Source: a virus
DNA: 20,617 bases
Direction: 5' to 3' (one strand)
IMG/VR virus record: IMGVR_UViG_3300025127_005969
Coordinates: 1 to 20,617 of that record
A model generated the notes under the pieces. The model saw nothing but the letters and a program-made list of their open reading frames with translations, was not told where the DNA came from and made no database searches. Shown here piece by piece: positions 7,568 to 13,485 of the stretch. The number at the start of each line of letters is the position of its first letter. Positions within the stretch are counted from its first letter, which is position 1. A program made the position numbers and the translations under genes.

Positions 7568-8256
7568 TATTTAGATAGAAATTTGAGAAAAGGAAATGGA
7601 CATTTCTTAGTTTTGGAAAATAATTTGTTTCCTTCTTCATAGTTTTCAGATTCAGATAATGCAAATTGTACTTCAGATAATTTACCTTTTCTTTCTTTTA
7701 AGAAAACTCCTCTATTTAAATCAGGAGATAAAAAAGTTACTCTGAATAAAGGATCACCCTTTTTAATAACAAGTGGTTTAGTTCTGTCAATTATTCTAGT
7801 TGCTAAACTAGTTTCTCTACTCCAATTAGATAAATTAAACCATCCTTCAACAACAGTGTAATTGTTTTGCAAAGAAGTTAATGGATGAGAACTATAATCC
7901 ATCCAAACATCAGGTTCATCTGTCCAAAAAGCAAAGTTACAAATGTCTAATTGAAAAACTAATTCACTAGGATTGTCAGCATTTACTTTCCTTTCCGCAA
8001 TAACGTGGGGATCAACTACATTAATATCCTTTATCAAATCCTCATCAGTTGTCCACATAGCACCATTATCAAATCCTAGTTTAAAGTCTATAGGAGAATA
8101 TCCAACAAAGGTTCTATTCTTTTTATGTTTAAAAACAGGGCACTGATTATATTTTTGGGTTTTATCAACACTATTATATTCCCTGACAAGTAAATCAATA
8201 TTGTCAGGGTTATTTGTAGTGCTTATGTAATTAATCTTAAGATTCTGCTGTGACAT
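7567..8256 (-). CDS. Conserved phage hypothetical protein (229 aa)
   Basis: A 229-residue soluble protein without signal peptide or membrane segment. Visible are CPVFKHKKNRTFVGYSPIDF (about residues 39-58), a Trp- and Asp-rich centre (FAFWTDEPDVWMDYSSHPL), EGWFNLSNWSRETS, and KPLVIKKGDPLFRVTF, which reads like a beta-rich fold. The final quarter is Lys/Glu-rich. The overall plan loosely recalls DUF6065-type proteins, but I would not assign it on sight. The gene overlaps the end of the 80-aa gene by 20 bases and closes its transcript with a terminator that begins in its own stop codon. It lies between RmlB-type and GDP-mannose epimerase-type genes, so a link with glycan metabolism is possible but unproven. 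Confidence 0.75.
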   Translation of the reverse strand: MSQQNLKINYISTTNNPDNIDLLVREYNSVDKTQKYNQCPVFKHKKNRTFVGYSPIDFKLGFDNGAMWTTDEDLIKDINVVDPHVIAERKVNADNPSELVFQLDICNFAFWTDEPDVWMDYSSHPLTSLQNNYTVVEGWFNLSNWSRETSLATRIIDRTKPLVIKKGDPLFRVTFLSPDLNRGVFLKERKGKLSEVQFALSESENYEEGNKLFSKTKKCPFPFLKFLSK

Positions 8257-8479
8257 GATCTTTTACATAGCAAGGAACACCTGCAGGATCTAACCATTTA
8301 GTATACTCAAAGTCTTCAATAGCAGTTTTCATCTGCATGAAGTTATCACACCAGTACATGTCCTTGTATCCATTGTGGTTGTTCCACTTTTGAATACGAT
8401 AATCTGGATGTCCATTCTCTAAGAGGTCAGGCATTTTTATATACCTGTATGGATCATTTTGACATAATACTTCGATCAT
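8237..8479 (-). CDS. Small hypothetical protein (80 aa) behind a strong promoter
   Basis: I do not recognise this 80-residue protein. It is rich in aromatic and charged residues (YRYIKMPDLLENGHPDYRI; KWNNHNGYKDMYWCDNF) and holds three Cys at residues 6, 44 and 70, with no clear metal-binding pair. There is no membrane segment. It is the first gene after a near-consensus sigma70-type promoter, and its stop lies within the start of the 229-aa gene, so the two form a short two-gene operon ended by the terminator at 7540-7567. The start is the ATG at 8477-8479; the ribosome-binding site before it is weak. A strong promoter and a small product would suit an early-expressed host-modifying protein, but this is only inference. 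Confidence 0.7.
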   Translation of the reverse strand: MIEVLCQNDPYRYIKMPDLLENGHPDYRIQKWNNHNGYKDMYWCDNFMQMKTAIEDFEYTKWLDPAGVPCYVKDHVTAES

Positions 8480-8493
8480 TGGTTTGTTTGTTT

Positions 8494-8508
8494 CTATAGT
8501 TATTATAG
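8494..8508. repeat. Small palindrome over the -10 box
   Basis: A 15-base inverted repeat, CTATAATAACTATAG with five-base arms, covers the -10 box and probable start site of the promoter at 8502-8530. It could be an operator, but in AT-rich DNA short palindromes around TATAAT arise by chance. Confidence 0.3.
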
Positions 8509-8530
8509 AATTAACTTAGTAATAAGTCAA
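8502..8530 (-). promoter_or_regulatory. Near-consensus sigma70-type promoter
   Basis: On the minus strand TTGACT (8530-8525, five of six consensus bases) and TATAAT (8507-8502) are separated by exactly 17 bases. The gap between the stop at 8540 and the ATG at 8479 contains little else. It should drive the 80-aa and 229-aa genes, up to the terminator at 7540-7567. Confidence 0.75.
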
Positions 8531-8539
8531 TAGATCCAA

Positions 8540-9508
8540 TCATTTAAGTGGCACATTAATAGTACCGTAGTAACGAGACAGATACCATTGTATTGTAGAG
8601 TTAATATTTTCTAACCATTTGTCACCAGGTTTCCAACCTATTGCATTAGTAAGTTTAGAATGATCCATGGCATAGCGTTTATCATGACCAGGTCGATCAG
8701 CAGTAACACCAATAAGATCATGTGACTTACCTAGGATATCTAATATATCTTTTACAACATCCTTATTTTTCTTCTCACATGAACCACCAATATTAAATGT
8801 ATCATTCATGATACCTTGTTCATATAACATCCAGATTGCTTCACAATGGTCTTTGACATATAACCAATCTCTGATCTGATCTCCACCACCATGCATGTAG
8901 GTAGTTCTATCATTAATAGCATTTGTGATAGTAAGAGGAATCAGTTTCTCAGGATGTTGTCTAGGTCCATAATTATTAGAACAGTTTGTTATGAGATATG
9001 GAACCCCATAAGTATTATGCCATGCTTTAACAAAATAATCTGACGCTGCTTTACTGGCAGAGTATGGATTTCTAGGATTGTATAGGGTTTCTTCTGTAAA
9101 TATATTTGGGTCATCGTATTCAAGTGATCCAAATACTTCATCAGTAGAGATATGATGGAACTTGTCTACAACATCTCTACTAGCATTCAATAAATTAATT
9201 GTACCTAAAATATTTGCCTGAATAAATGGTCGATAATTTTTAATAGAATTATCTACATGACTCTCTGCAGCAAAATGAAAGACTAGATTAGGTTTATATG
9301 AAACAAATAATTCATCAACCGCTTGTTCATCAGCAATATCAATCTCAATAAACTTGACTCTTTTATTATCAATCAGTTTATCAATAAATTTGATATCAGA
9401 TGCGTAAGTAAGATTGTCTACAATAACAATCTCGTCATCTGTTTTCTTGTGAATGTAATGTAAAAAATTACTGCCTATAAAACCAGCAGCACCTGTAACT
9501 AAAATCAT
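8540..9508 (-). CDS. rmlB: NDP-glucose 4,6-dehydratase (RmlB type)
   Basis: A 322-residue extended SDR of the dTDP-glucose 4,6-dehydratase type, making the 4-keto-6-deoxy intermediate from an NDP-glucose. Landmarks: T5-G6-A-A-G9-F-I-G12 at the NAD site, FHFAAESHVDNSI (77-89), the catalytic trio STDEVFG (121-127, with T122, D123, E124), Y149-x3-K153 (NPYSASK), and NCSNNYGPRQHPEKLIP, which is diagnostic for the group. GGGDQIRDWLYVKDHCEA is also standard. Length fits the family. Whether it acts on dTDP- or CDP-glucose cannot be told from sequence. Its product class is what the RfbH-type enzyme at 4220-5521 consumes, although no nucleotidyltransferase to make the substrate lies in the window. The start overlaps the oxygenase gene upstream by 4 bases (ATGA). 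Confidence 0.9.
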   Translation of the reverse strand: MILVTGAAGFIGSNFLHYIHKKTDDEIVIVDNLTYASDIKFIDKLIDNKRVKFIEIDIADEQAVDELFVSYKPNLVFHFAAESHVDNSIKNYRPFIQANILGTINLLNASRDVVDKFHHISTDEVFGSLEYDDPNIFTEETLYNPRNPYSASKAASDYFVKAWHNTYGVPYLITNCSNNYGPRQHPEKLIPLTITNAINDRTTYMHGGGDQIRDWLYVKDHCEAIWMLYEQGIMNDTFNIGGSCEKKNKDVVKDILDILGKSHDLIGVTADRPGHDKRYAMDHSKLTNAIGWKPGDKWLENINSTIQWYLSRYYGTINVPLK

Positions 9509-10224
9509 TTTTGGAATTGGTTAATATACTCTTGGTAGTCAGCACCATCAGGAATATCTGCTTTACCATCTTTAATTGCTTGGTGCAACCATGTTGTAAT
9601 GACATACTTACACCCACCAATTGGTTGTCTTCCTTTATGTTGCCAATGATGACCTGATGGGAAAAATGCAATCTTTCCTGTTTTGGGTGTTATTTTGTGC
9701 CAATAGAAATCAGTTTCTCCTTCTTCAAATTCATCATTAAGATATATTAGACAACTGAATGCTCTTTGTCTACTTTTTCTATCATCATCCAATCGATCAA
9801 AGTGCCATTCAAAAAAACCATCATCAGCATCATACTTTACAATAGTATATCCCTCATCTTCATACACAAAGTTTTCAAGTAAATTTGTTGGAACATCTAA
9901 ATGTCTATAACCTGGCATATCTTTATCTTGATTTTTCTGCCATTCATCATCAAACATTTTACCAATGTCCCAATGATATTGGGCAAAGTACTGATTAATT
10001 TTTTGTTCAATTAAAGCATCAATTGGAACATCAAAAGGTATTTGTAGTTGATTAGACTTTCTGCCCTGTACATCAACTGAGTGTAGTGTAGCATGATTTT
10101 GAGCAGAGTAAACCTGAGAAGCAGCAACTTGATCTAAATTGTCTTCATAAAATTCAATGATTAAATCACATTCATCTTTTGTAAATGCAACATACTCTTT
10201 TATATAATCACTTAATTGGTTCAT
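9505..10224 (-). CDS. 2OG-Fe(II) oxygenase (prolyl 4-hydroxylase-like)
   Basis: A 239-residue protein whose C-terminal half is a 2-oxoglutarate/Fe(II) dioxygenase domain. Iron ligands are H141-x-D143 (EWHFD) and H196 (HHWQHKG), and K206 in GGCKYVITTWL would bind the 2OG carboxylate, ten residues on. The EEGETDFYW segment (167-175) and KIAFFPSGHHWQHKG match the family's core strands. The N-terminal 115 residues are less distinctive. Such enzymes are common in T4-like cyanophages; they hydroxylate protein side chains, and other members act on small molecules or nucleic acid bases. The gene starts within the stop of the cupin gene (ATGA) and ends within the start of the RmlB-type gene, so it is translated with sugar enzymes. 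The target is unknown; a glycan or virion protein is possible. Confidence 0.85.
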   Translation of the reverse strand: MNQLSDYIKEYVAFTKDECDLIIEFYEDNLDQVAASQVYSAQNHATLHSVDVQGRKSNQLQIPFDVPIDALIEQKINQYFAQYHWDIGKMFDDEWQKNQDKDMPGYRHLDVPTNLLENFVYEDEGYTIVKYDADDGFFEWHFDRLDDDRKSRQRAFSCLIYLNDEFEEGETDFYWHKITPKTGKIAFFPSGHHWQHKGRQPIGGCKYVITTWLHQAIKDGKADIPDGADYQEYINQFQK

Positions 10225-10607
10225 GCTGTTACAGGTTCAAATGGTTTTCTTTTTGGTTTCTCTTCTATTCTACCATAATCATCTTCAAGACGCACGATAT
10301 CTTCTTCGTAACAATTACCACGTTGAACCTCAATGAATATTAACCCGTCATCTGAAGCAGTTGCCCTGTGTATATTTTTTGGTGCAATGTTAAATCGATC
10401 ACCAACACGACAAGGTTTTGCATATCCAGAAGTATAAACAACACCAGATCCCTGAACAATAACCCAATCTTCCCAACGATGATTGTGATATTGTAATGAG
10501 AACTGTTGATTGGGATTTAAAGTAATTCTTTTTACTTTATATTCAGGTTCATTAAGTAGAACTTCATACATTCCCCAAGGTTTTTTCATCTCTTTTTGCT
10601 GTTTCAT
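10221..10607 (-). CDS. Type II mannose-6-phosphate isomerase cupin, stand-alone
   Basis: A 128-residue single-domain protein matching the C-terminal cupin of bifunctional ManC/AlgA, the type II mannose-6-phosphate isomerase that interconverts fructose-6- and mannose-6-phosphate. It begins KKPWGMYEVL, as the domain usually does. The metal ligands are visible as H41, H43, E46 and H80 (LQYHNHRWEDW; NIHRATA), with GSGVVY and GDRFNIAP between them. The guanylyltransferase half is absent, so the host would have to supply GDP-mannose synthesis. I prefer ATG 10607; ATG 10589 is also possible, and TTG 10646 lies further inside the preceding gene. Start and preceding 49-aa gene overlap by 44 bases. A sugar-sensing or epimerase-type cupin is the alternative. 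Confidence 0.8.
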   Translation of the reverse strand: MKQQKEMKKPWGMYEVLLNEPEYKVKRITLNPNQQFSLQYHNHRWEDWVIVQGSGVVYTSGYAKPCRVGDRFNIAPKNIHRATASDDGLIFIEVQRGNCYEEDIVRLEDDYGRIEEKPKRKPFEPVTA

Positions 10608-10713
10608 TATATAGGGATCGCTTATCAAGATCCAATTTCTTTTCAAGTGCTTCTAATCTTTCTATTATTTCGTCGTATTTTCTATCAGTATGTGAATAAA
10701 AATCTCCTGACAT
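10564..10713 (-). CDS. Microprotein of 49 aa with perfect ribosome-binding site
   Basis: ATG at 10711-10713 follows AAGGAGG by 3 bases, an excellent Shine-Dalgarno. The product starts MSGDFYSHTDRKYDEIIERL and continues with EALEKKLDLDKRSLYNETAK; residues 11-32 form a heptad-like Ile/Leu pattern, so a short coiled coil is likely. There is no membrane segment. The Shine-Dalgarno overlaps the end of the preceding 58-aa gene, and the reading frame runs into the start of the cupin gene in another frame. Function unknown. The strong initiation signal is the main reason to accept it as a gene; it could also serve to couple translation into the cupin. Confidence 0.65.
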   Translation of the reverse strand: MSGDFYSHTDRKYDEIIERLEALEKKLDLDKRSLYNETAKRDEKTLGNV

Positions 10714-10721
10714 AATCCTCC

Positions 10722-10898
10722 TTAGTCTTGTTTAATATCAAAGTGCCACTTAATATGTTTGATATAATCAAATGTACATGACAAATCTGCATCACAACTT
10801 ATATCATACTTCCTATCACACAAGAAATTTCTTAACTCTTGAACAGAATTAAAAGTACCTTGTTCATTAAAATGCTCATCAAAGAGAACGTAACGCAT
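10722..10898 (-). CDS. Microprotein of 58 aa, first gene after a sigma70/late promoter
   Basis: The ATG at 10896-10898 opens a 58-residue frame starting MRYVLFDEHFNEQGTFNSVQ and ending in IKHIKWHFDIKQD. It contains three Cys (residues 26, 35, 41) and many acidic and aromatic residues; no motif is known to me. It lies about 25 bases after a near-consensus promoter and has a weak ribosome-binding site. The next gene's AAGGAGG overlaps its stop codon, which points to a short operon of 58-aa, 49-aa, cupin, oxygenase and RmlB-type genes. Function unknown. Confidence 0.6.
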   Translation of the reverse strand: MRYVLFDEHFNEQGTFNSVQELRNFLCDRKYDISCDADLSCTFDYIKHIKWHFDIKQD

Positions 10899-10917
10899 AG
10901 GAAAATGGAATTTCTAA

Positions 10918-10925
10918 TATTTATT
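10918..10925 (-). promoter_or_regulatory. Possible T4-type late promoter box
   Basis: AATAAATA on the minus strand fits the NATAAATA late-promoter pattern of T4-like cyanophages and lies 20 bases before the ATG at 10898. It overlaps the -10 box of a sigma70-type promoter, so the same site could be used early and late. One differing base from TATAAATA and AT-rich surroundings keep confidence low. Confidence 0.4.
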
Positions 10926-10951
10926 GTATCAGGGTTTCCTAACTTTGTCAA
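10923..10951 (-). promoter_or_regulatory. Sigma70-type promoter with perfect -35 box
   Basis: On the minus strand a perfect TTGACA (10951-10946) and TACAAT (10928-10923) are separated by exactly 17 bases. The -35 box overlaps the stop codon of the 49-aa gene at 10948-11097. It probably drives the 58-aa gene and the cupin, oxygenase and RmlB-type genes behind it. Confidence 0.72.
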
Positions 10952-11097
10952 CTTTGCATATGTTGTATCATTTTTTCAATTTCGTTTAAACTATCTCTAA
11001 GTTCTGTGTTTTGTCCTGATGCAGAATCTAATTTTTCATCTACCAAATCCCATCTCCACTTCTTCATACTCTTAGAATACCATAGTTTAACGTTCAT
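10948..11097 (-). CDS. Microprotein of 49 aa (MNVKLWYSK...)
   Basis: The ATG at 11095-11097 follows AGGAGG by 2 bases, a strong ribosome-binding site placed over the end of the upstream oxygenase gene; the two genes overlap by 11 bases. The product begins MNVKLWYSKSMKKWRWDLVD and continues EKLDSASGQNTELRDSLNEI, a basic, Trp-rich head followed by a helical Leu/Ile-patterned tail. I believe similar small proteins recur in T4-like cyanophages but cannot name a function. Its stop codon lies in the -35 box of the next promoter, so it is probably the last gene of the nrd-side transcript. Confidence 0.65.
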   Translation of the reverse strand: MNVKLWYSKSMKKWRWDLVDEKLDSASGQNTELRDSLNEIEKMIQHMQS

Positions 11098-11617
11098 GCT
11101 CCTCCTCGTTTGTTCCCCAGATCTGAATAGTATACCTAAAATCAGTTGAATAAGGTGACAGTGGTGTTACCATATGTGATTCATGATTATCATTCAAAAC
11201 CATTGTATTACAATTTGGTAATAAAGCAGACCACTCATGTGCAGATCCTGAAGATTCCTTCTCTTTATATAGAAAAATACCACCATTCTCAGGTACCCAT
11301 GTATCATTTAGATATATTGTTGCACCAAATACTTTATCATGATCATCATGAACAGCAATACCAGAAAGTTGTTGCCAAATATAGTATTGTAAATAGTACA
11401 CTTTACATTCTGGTAGAAATAATTGAATCTCTTTTAAAATTCTTTCTTTCATTTCTCCAACAATAGTTCTTGATAAACAATTTGAGAAGTAACCTTTTGT
11501 CAATTCAGTTGGCCAAGCAAAACTACCTTTCCATGCTTCTTCATTATGTGCTTCAGACACGTCCATACGAATGTCTTGAAGTAATTTATCTGTCAATACT
11601 CTGTCAAAATGTTTCAT
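11087..11617 (-). CDS. 2OG-Fe(II) oxygenase family protein
   Basis: A 176-residue dioxygenase of the compact type common in marine phages. The iron ligands are H90-x-D92 (IAVHDDHDK) and H148 (NHESHMVTPL), and R161 (DFRYTIQIW) lies 13 residues later to bind 2-oxoglutarate. Between them are GATIYLND (98-105) and PENGGIFLYKEK, the family core strands, and LLPNCNTMVLNDN. There is almost no N-terminal extension. It is not a close copy of the larger oxygenase at 9505-10224, so the two probably differ in target. It overlaps the GIY-YIG-like gene by 4 bases (ATGA) and the 49-aa gene by 11. Its family is clear; whether it modifies protein, glycan or nucleotide is unknown. Confidence 0.83.
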   Translation of the reverse strand: MKHFDRVLTDKLLQDIRMDVSEAHNEEAWKGSFAWPTELTKGYFSNCLSRTIVGEMKERILKEIQLFLPECKVYYLQYYIWQQLSGIAVHDDHDKVFGATIYLNDTWVPENGGIFLYKEKESSGSAHEWSALLPNCNTMVLNDNHESHMVTPLSPYSTDFRYTIQIWGTNEEEHER

Positions 11618-12054
11618 TCAAAATTACCATAATCTTTTTTCATGTAACGTCCAAGGATGTTGCTATTGTAATACTTTGGTGTTCCATCGTCAAGTGCTTC
11701 TGTCAAGACATCATTAAGAAATAGTTGTCTTGTCTCTTCGTAATTTACTTTTCCAAGGGTTGCGTGGAGGGATATGATTTCTCTTCGGAAATTATCTTTA
11801 CCGTATTCTTTAACGTCTGATTTAAGTTCGTCAGAGCTTCCGTAATACCGCTTCCAGTCAGACTCTGACGTAACACGTCGCTTGCCTCCTTTAGGTTTTC
11901 GTTTCTGTACGAAGTACTTTCTTCCGATGTATTGCTTACCGTTCTTTGTATTTGTAATCCTGTAGACAAAACCGAAGAAGTCGCCAATATCATCAGAAGA
12001 GAAAGGTTTACCCTCATATAACCAGGGGTTTTCGTAAACTCTTCCTTCAACCAT
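11614..12054 (-). CDS. Putative GIY-YIG-type endonuclease
   Basis: A 146-residue protein with a GIY-YIG-like core: FVY at residues 29-31 and YIG at 42-44 separated by ten residues, as in the family, then R45 and K46. SDWKRYYGSSDELKSDV (65-81), DNFRREIISL and YEETRQLFLNDVL follow, with E106/E107 as candidate metal ligands. The first motif is altered (F-V-Y for G-I-Y), so activity is not certain. In T4-like phages GIY-YIG proteins include free-standing Seg homing enzymes, and endonuclease II, which degrades host DNA and lies in the nrd region of T4. No DNA-binding tail is apparent. It starts 4 bases after the 81-aa gene and ends in an ATGA overlap with the oxygenase gene. Confidence 0.68.
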   Translation of the reverse strand: MVEGRVYENPWLYEGKPFSSDDIGDFFGFVYRITNTKNGKQYIGRKYFVQKRKPKGGKRRVTSESDWKRYYGSSDELKSDVKEYGKDNFRREIISLHATLGKVNYEETRQLFLNDVLTEALDDGTPKYYNSNILGRYMKKDYGNFE

Positions 12055-12058
12055 TTAA

Positions 12059-12304
12059 TCATATACCTTGATCTTTCTGACTTGTGAAAAATTCTTTCAA
12101 TGATGATTGTAGTTGACCTTCATTTTCTGAATAATTATCTGAATATCCTTTCATTTTCTTCCATTCATTATGTAATGCACCCAATAACCATGCTTGAGAA
12201 AGACTCTTAGGTCCGTTCTCAAGTAATTCAAGGTATCTTTTATTACTGGTGAAAGATTTGTACTCTTCTCTCCAGTTAGAATCATCGTAAAGTGGTTTTG
12301 TCAT
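12059..12304 (-). CDS. Small conserved hypothetical protein (81 aa) after nrdB
   Basis: An 81-residue soluble protein starting MTKPLYDDSNWREEYKSFTS and containing YLELLENGPKSLSQAWLLGA (about residues 24-43), then a polar, Ser/Asn/Gln-rich tail. It is predicted mainly helical, with four Trp residues. I believe a protein of this type follows nrdB in several T4-like cyanophages, but I know of no function. The start codon shares the ATGA with the end of nrdB, and the small size and tight coupling suggest a helper expressed in step with ribonucleotide reductase. Confidence 0.75.
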   Translation of the reverse strand: MTKPLYDDSNWREEYKSFTSNKRYLELLENGPKSLSQAWLLGALHNEWKKMKGYSDNYSENEGQLQSSLKEFFTSQKDQGI

Positions 12305-13485
12305 AGCGAAAATCCTGAGAATGTGTCTTTTTTGACGTCTTGTTTGATACCACCAACTAAGTAGTTCTCAACTTCAGTCTCTTGAGGAGCAACTTGTAAT
12401 CCTTTTGATGAGATCCAATGTTGTGTCCATGGTAGAGGATTGTTTCTAGCAGCAATATCGTATTGTGGTTTGATACCAATTGCTCTCATACGACGATTAG
12501 CAATCCACTCGATATACTGTTGCAGTAATTTATCATTTAGACCGATCATAGATCCATCCTTGAACAAATAGTCTGCCCAACGTTTTTCTTCATTAACTGC
12601 TGCATCAAACATAGAGATTACCCATTCCTCTTCCTCTTGGGCAATCTGTTTCATTTCAGGGTCGTCCCCTTCTTTCCACTTGTTGAGGATGTTTTGAGTA
12701 ATGACAAGATGGATATTTTCATCTCTGGCGATAAGAGAGATAATCTTTGCCGATCCTTCCATAAGTTTGAGTTCGCCAAACGCAAACGAGCAAGCAAACG
12801 ATACATAAAATCTGATACCCTCCAGGATATTTACATTGGCAATTGCTCTATATAGTTTCCTTTTTAGTTCGTATCTCTCTTGTTTGAAGTGACCTGCACC
12901 TTCCTGAGCATGTCTCCATGCTGCTGAAGTTCCATACTCTTGAGCAGAATTAATAAAGTCATCATAGGAATGAGTGACCGTTGCAGATCGTTCAAGTATT
13001 CTATCATTATCTAGGATTTTGTCAAATACGTCACTAGGATTAGCATACACATTTTTAATAATGTATGTGTAGGAGCGACTATGGATCATCTCCATGAAAC
13101 CCCAAACTTCCATACATGCCTCTAGTTCTGGTAAGGAACAGTATGGTATGAATGCCATGCCAGGACCACGACCCTGTACAGAGTCAAGCATGATCTGGTA
13201 CTTCAGGTTAGAAGTATAGATATGCTTTTGTTCTGGATAAAGAGTTTGATAGTCACCACGATCTTTCTGTAAAGAAACCTCTTCAGGTCTCCAGAAATAT
13301 CCTAACTGTTGTGTAGTGATTCTATCAAATACTGGATACTTATAACTATCATAACGTTGAATTCCCAATGGTTGTCCAAAGAACATTGGTTGTTTTTTAG
13401 TATCTACTTGTTCGGTATTAAATACCGTCATCCCTTTGATTGGGGTTTCTAATTTCTCTGTCAATTTAAACTGCACAGGATTCAC
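12301..13485 (-). CDS. nrdB: Ribonucleotide reductase class Ia, beta subunit
   Basis: A 394-residue beta subunit that houses the di-iron centre and tyrosyl radical used with NrdA to make deoxyribonucleotides. Iron ligands align with the E. coli set: D101, E132, H135, E222, E256 and H259, and the radical Tyr is Y139 (EMIHSRSYT). KQPMFFGQPL, FWRPEEV, NLKYQIMLDSVQGR and RFYVSFACSFAFGELKLMEG are typical of the class. The C-terminus KKDTFSGFSL resembles the tail that docks on NrdA. I take the GTG at 13483-13485, preceded by GAGGAGG 6 bases away and overlapping nrdA by 20 bases; ATG 13431 would give a length closer to the E. coli N-terminus but has a poorly placed ribosome-binding site. No intron or inserted homing gene is present. 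Confidence 0.96.
   Translation of the reverse strand: MNPVQFKLTEKLETPIKGMTVFNTEQVDTKKQPMFFGQPLGIQRYDSYKYPVFDRITTQQLGYFWRPEEVSLQKDRGDYQTLYPEQKHIYTSNLKYQIMLDSVQGRGPGMAFIPYCSLPELEACMEVWGFMEMIHSRSYTYIIKNVYANPSDVFDKILDNDRILERSATVTHSYDDFINSAQEYGTSAAWRHAQEGAGHFKQERYELKRKLYRAIANVNILEGIRFYVSFACSFAFGELKLMEGSAKIISLIARDENIHLVITQNILNKWKEGDDPEMKQIAQEEEEWVISMFDAAVNEEKRWADYLFKDGSMIGLNDKLLQQYIEWIANRRMRAIGIKPQYDIAARNNPLPWTQHWISSKGLQVAPQETEVENYLVGGIKQDVKKDTFSGFSL

Noticed and set aside
11146-11466. 106-codon plus-strand frame opposite the 176-aa oxygenase
   Set aside because: The opposite strand encodes a clear 2OG-Fe(II) active site and fits the operon; the plus-strand product is low complexity.
11745-12062. 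105-codon minus-strand frame overlapping the GIY-YIG-like gene, with an ATGA junction to the 81-aa gene
   Set aside because: It has no ribosome-binding site and an unremarkable Ser/Thr/Leu composition, and the other frame carries recognisable GIY-YIG features. A dual-coding test on relatives would settle it.
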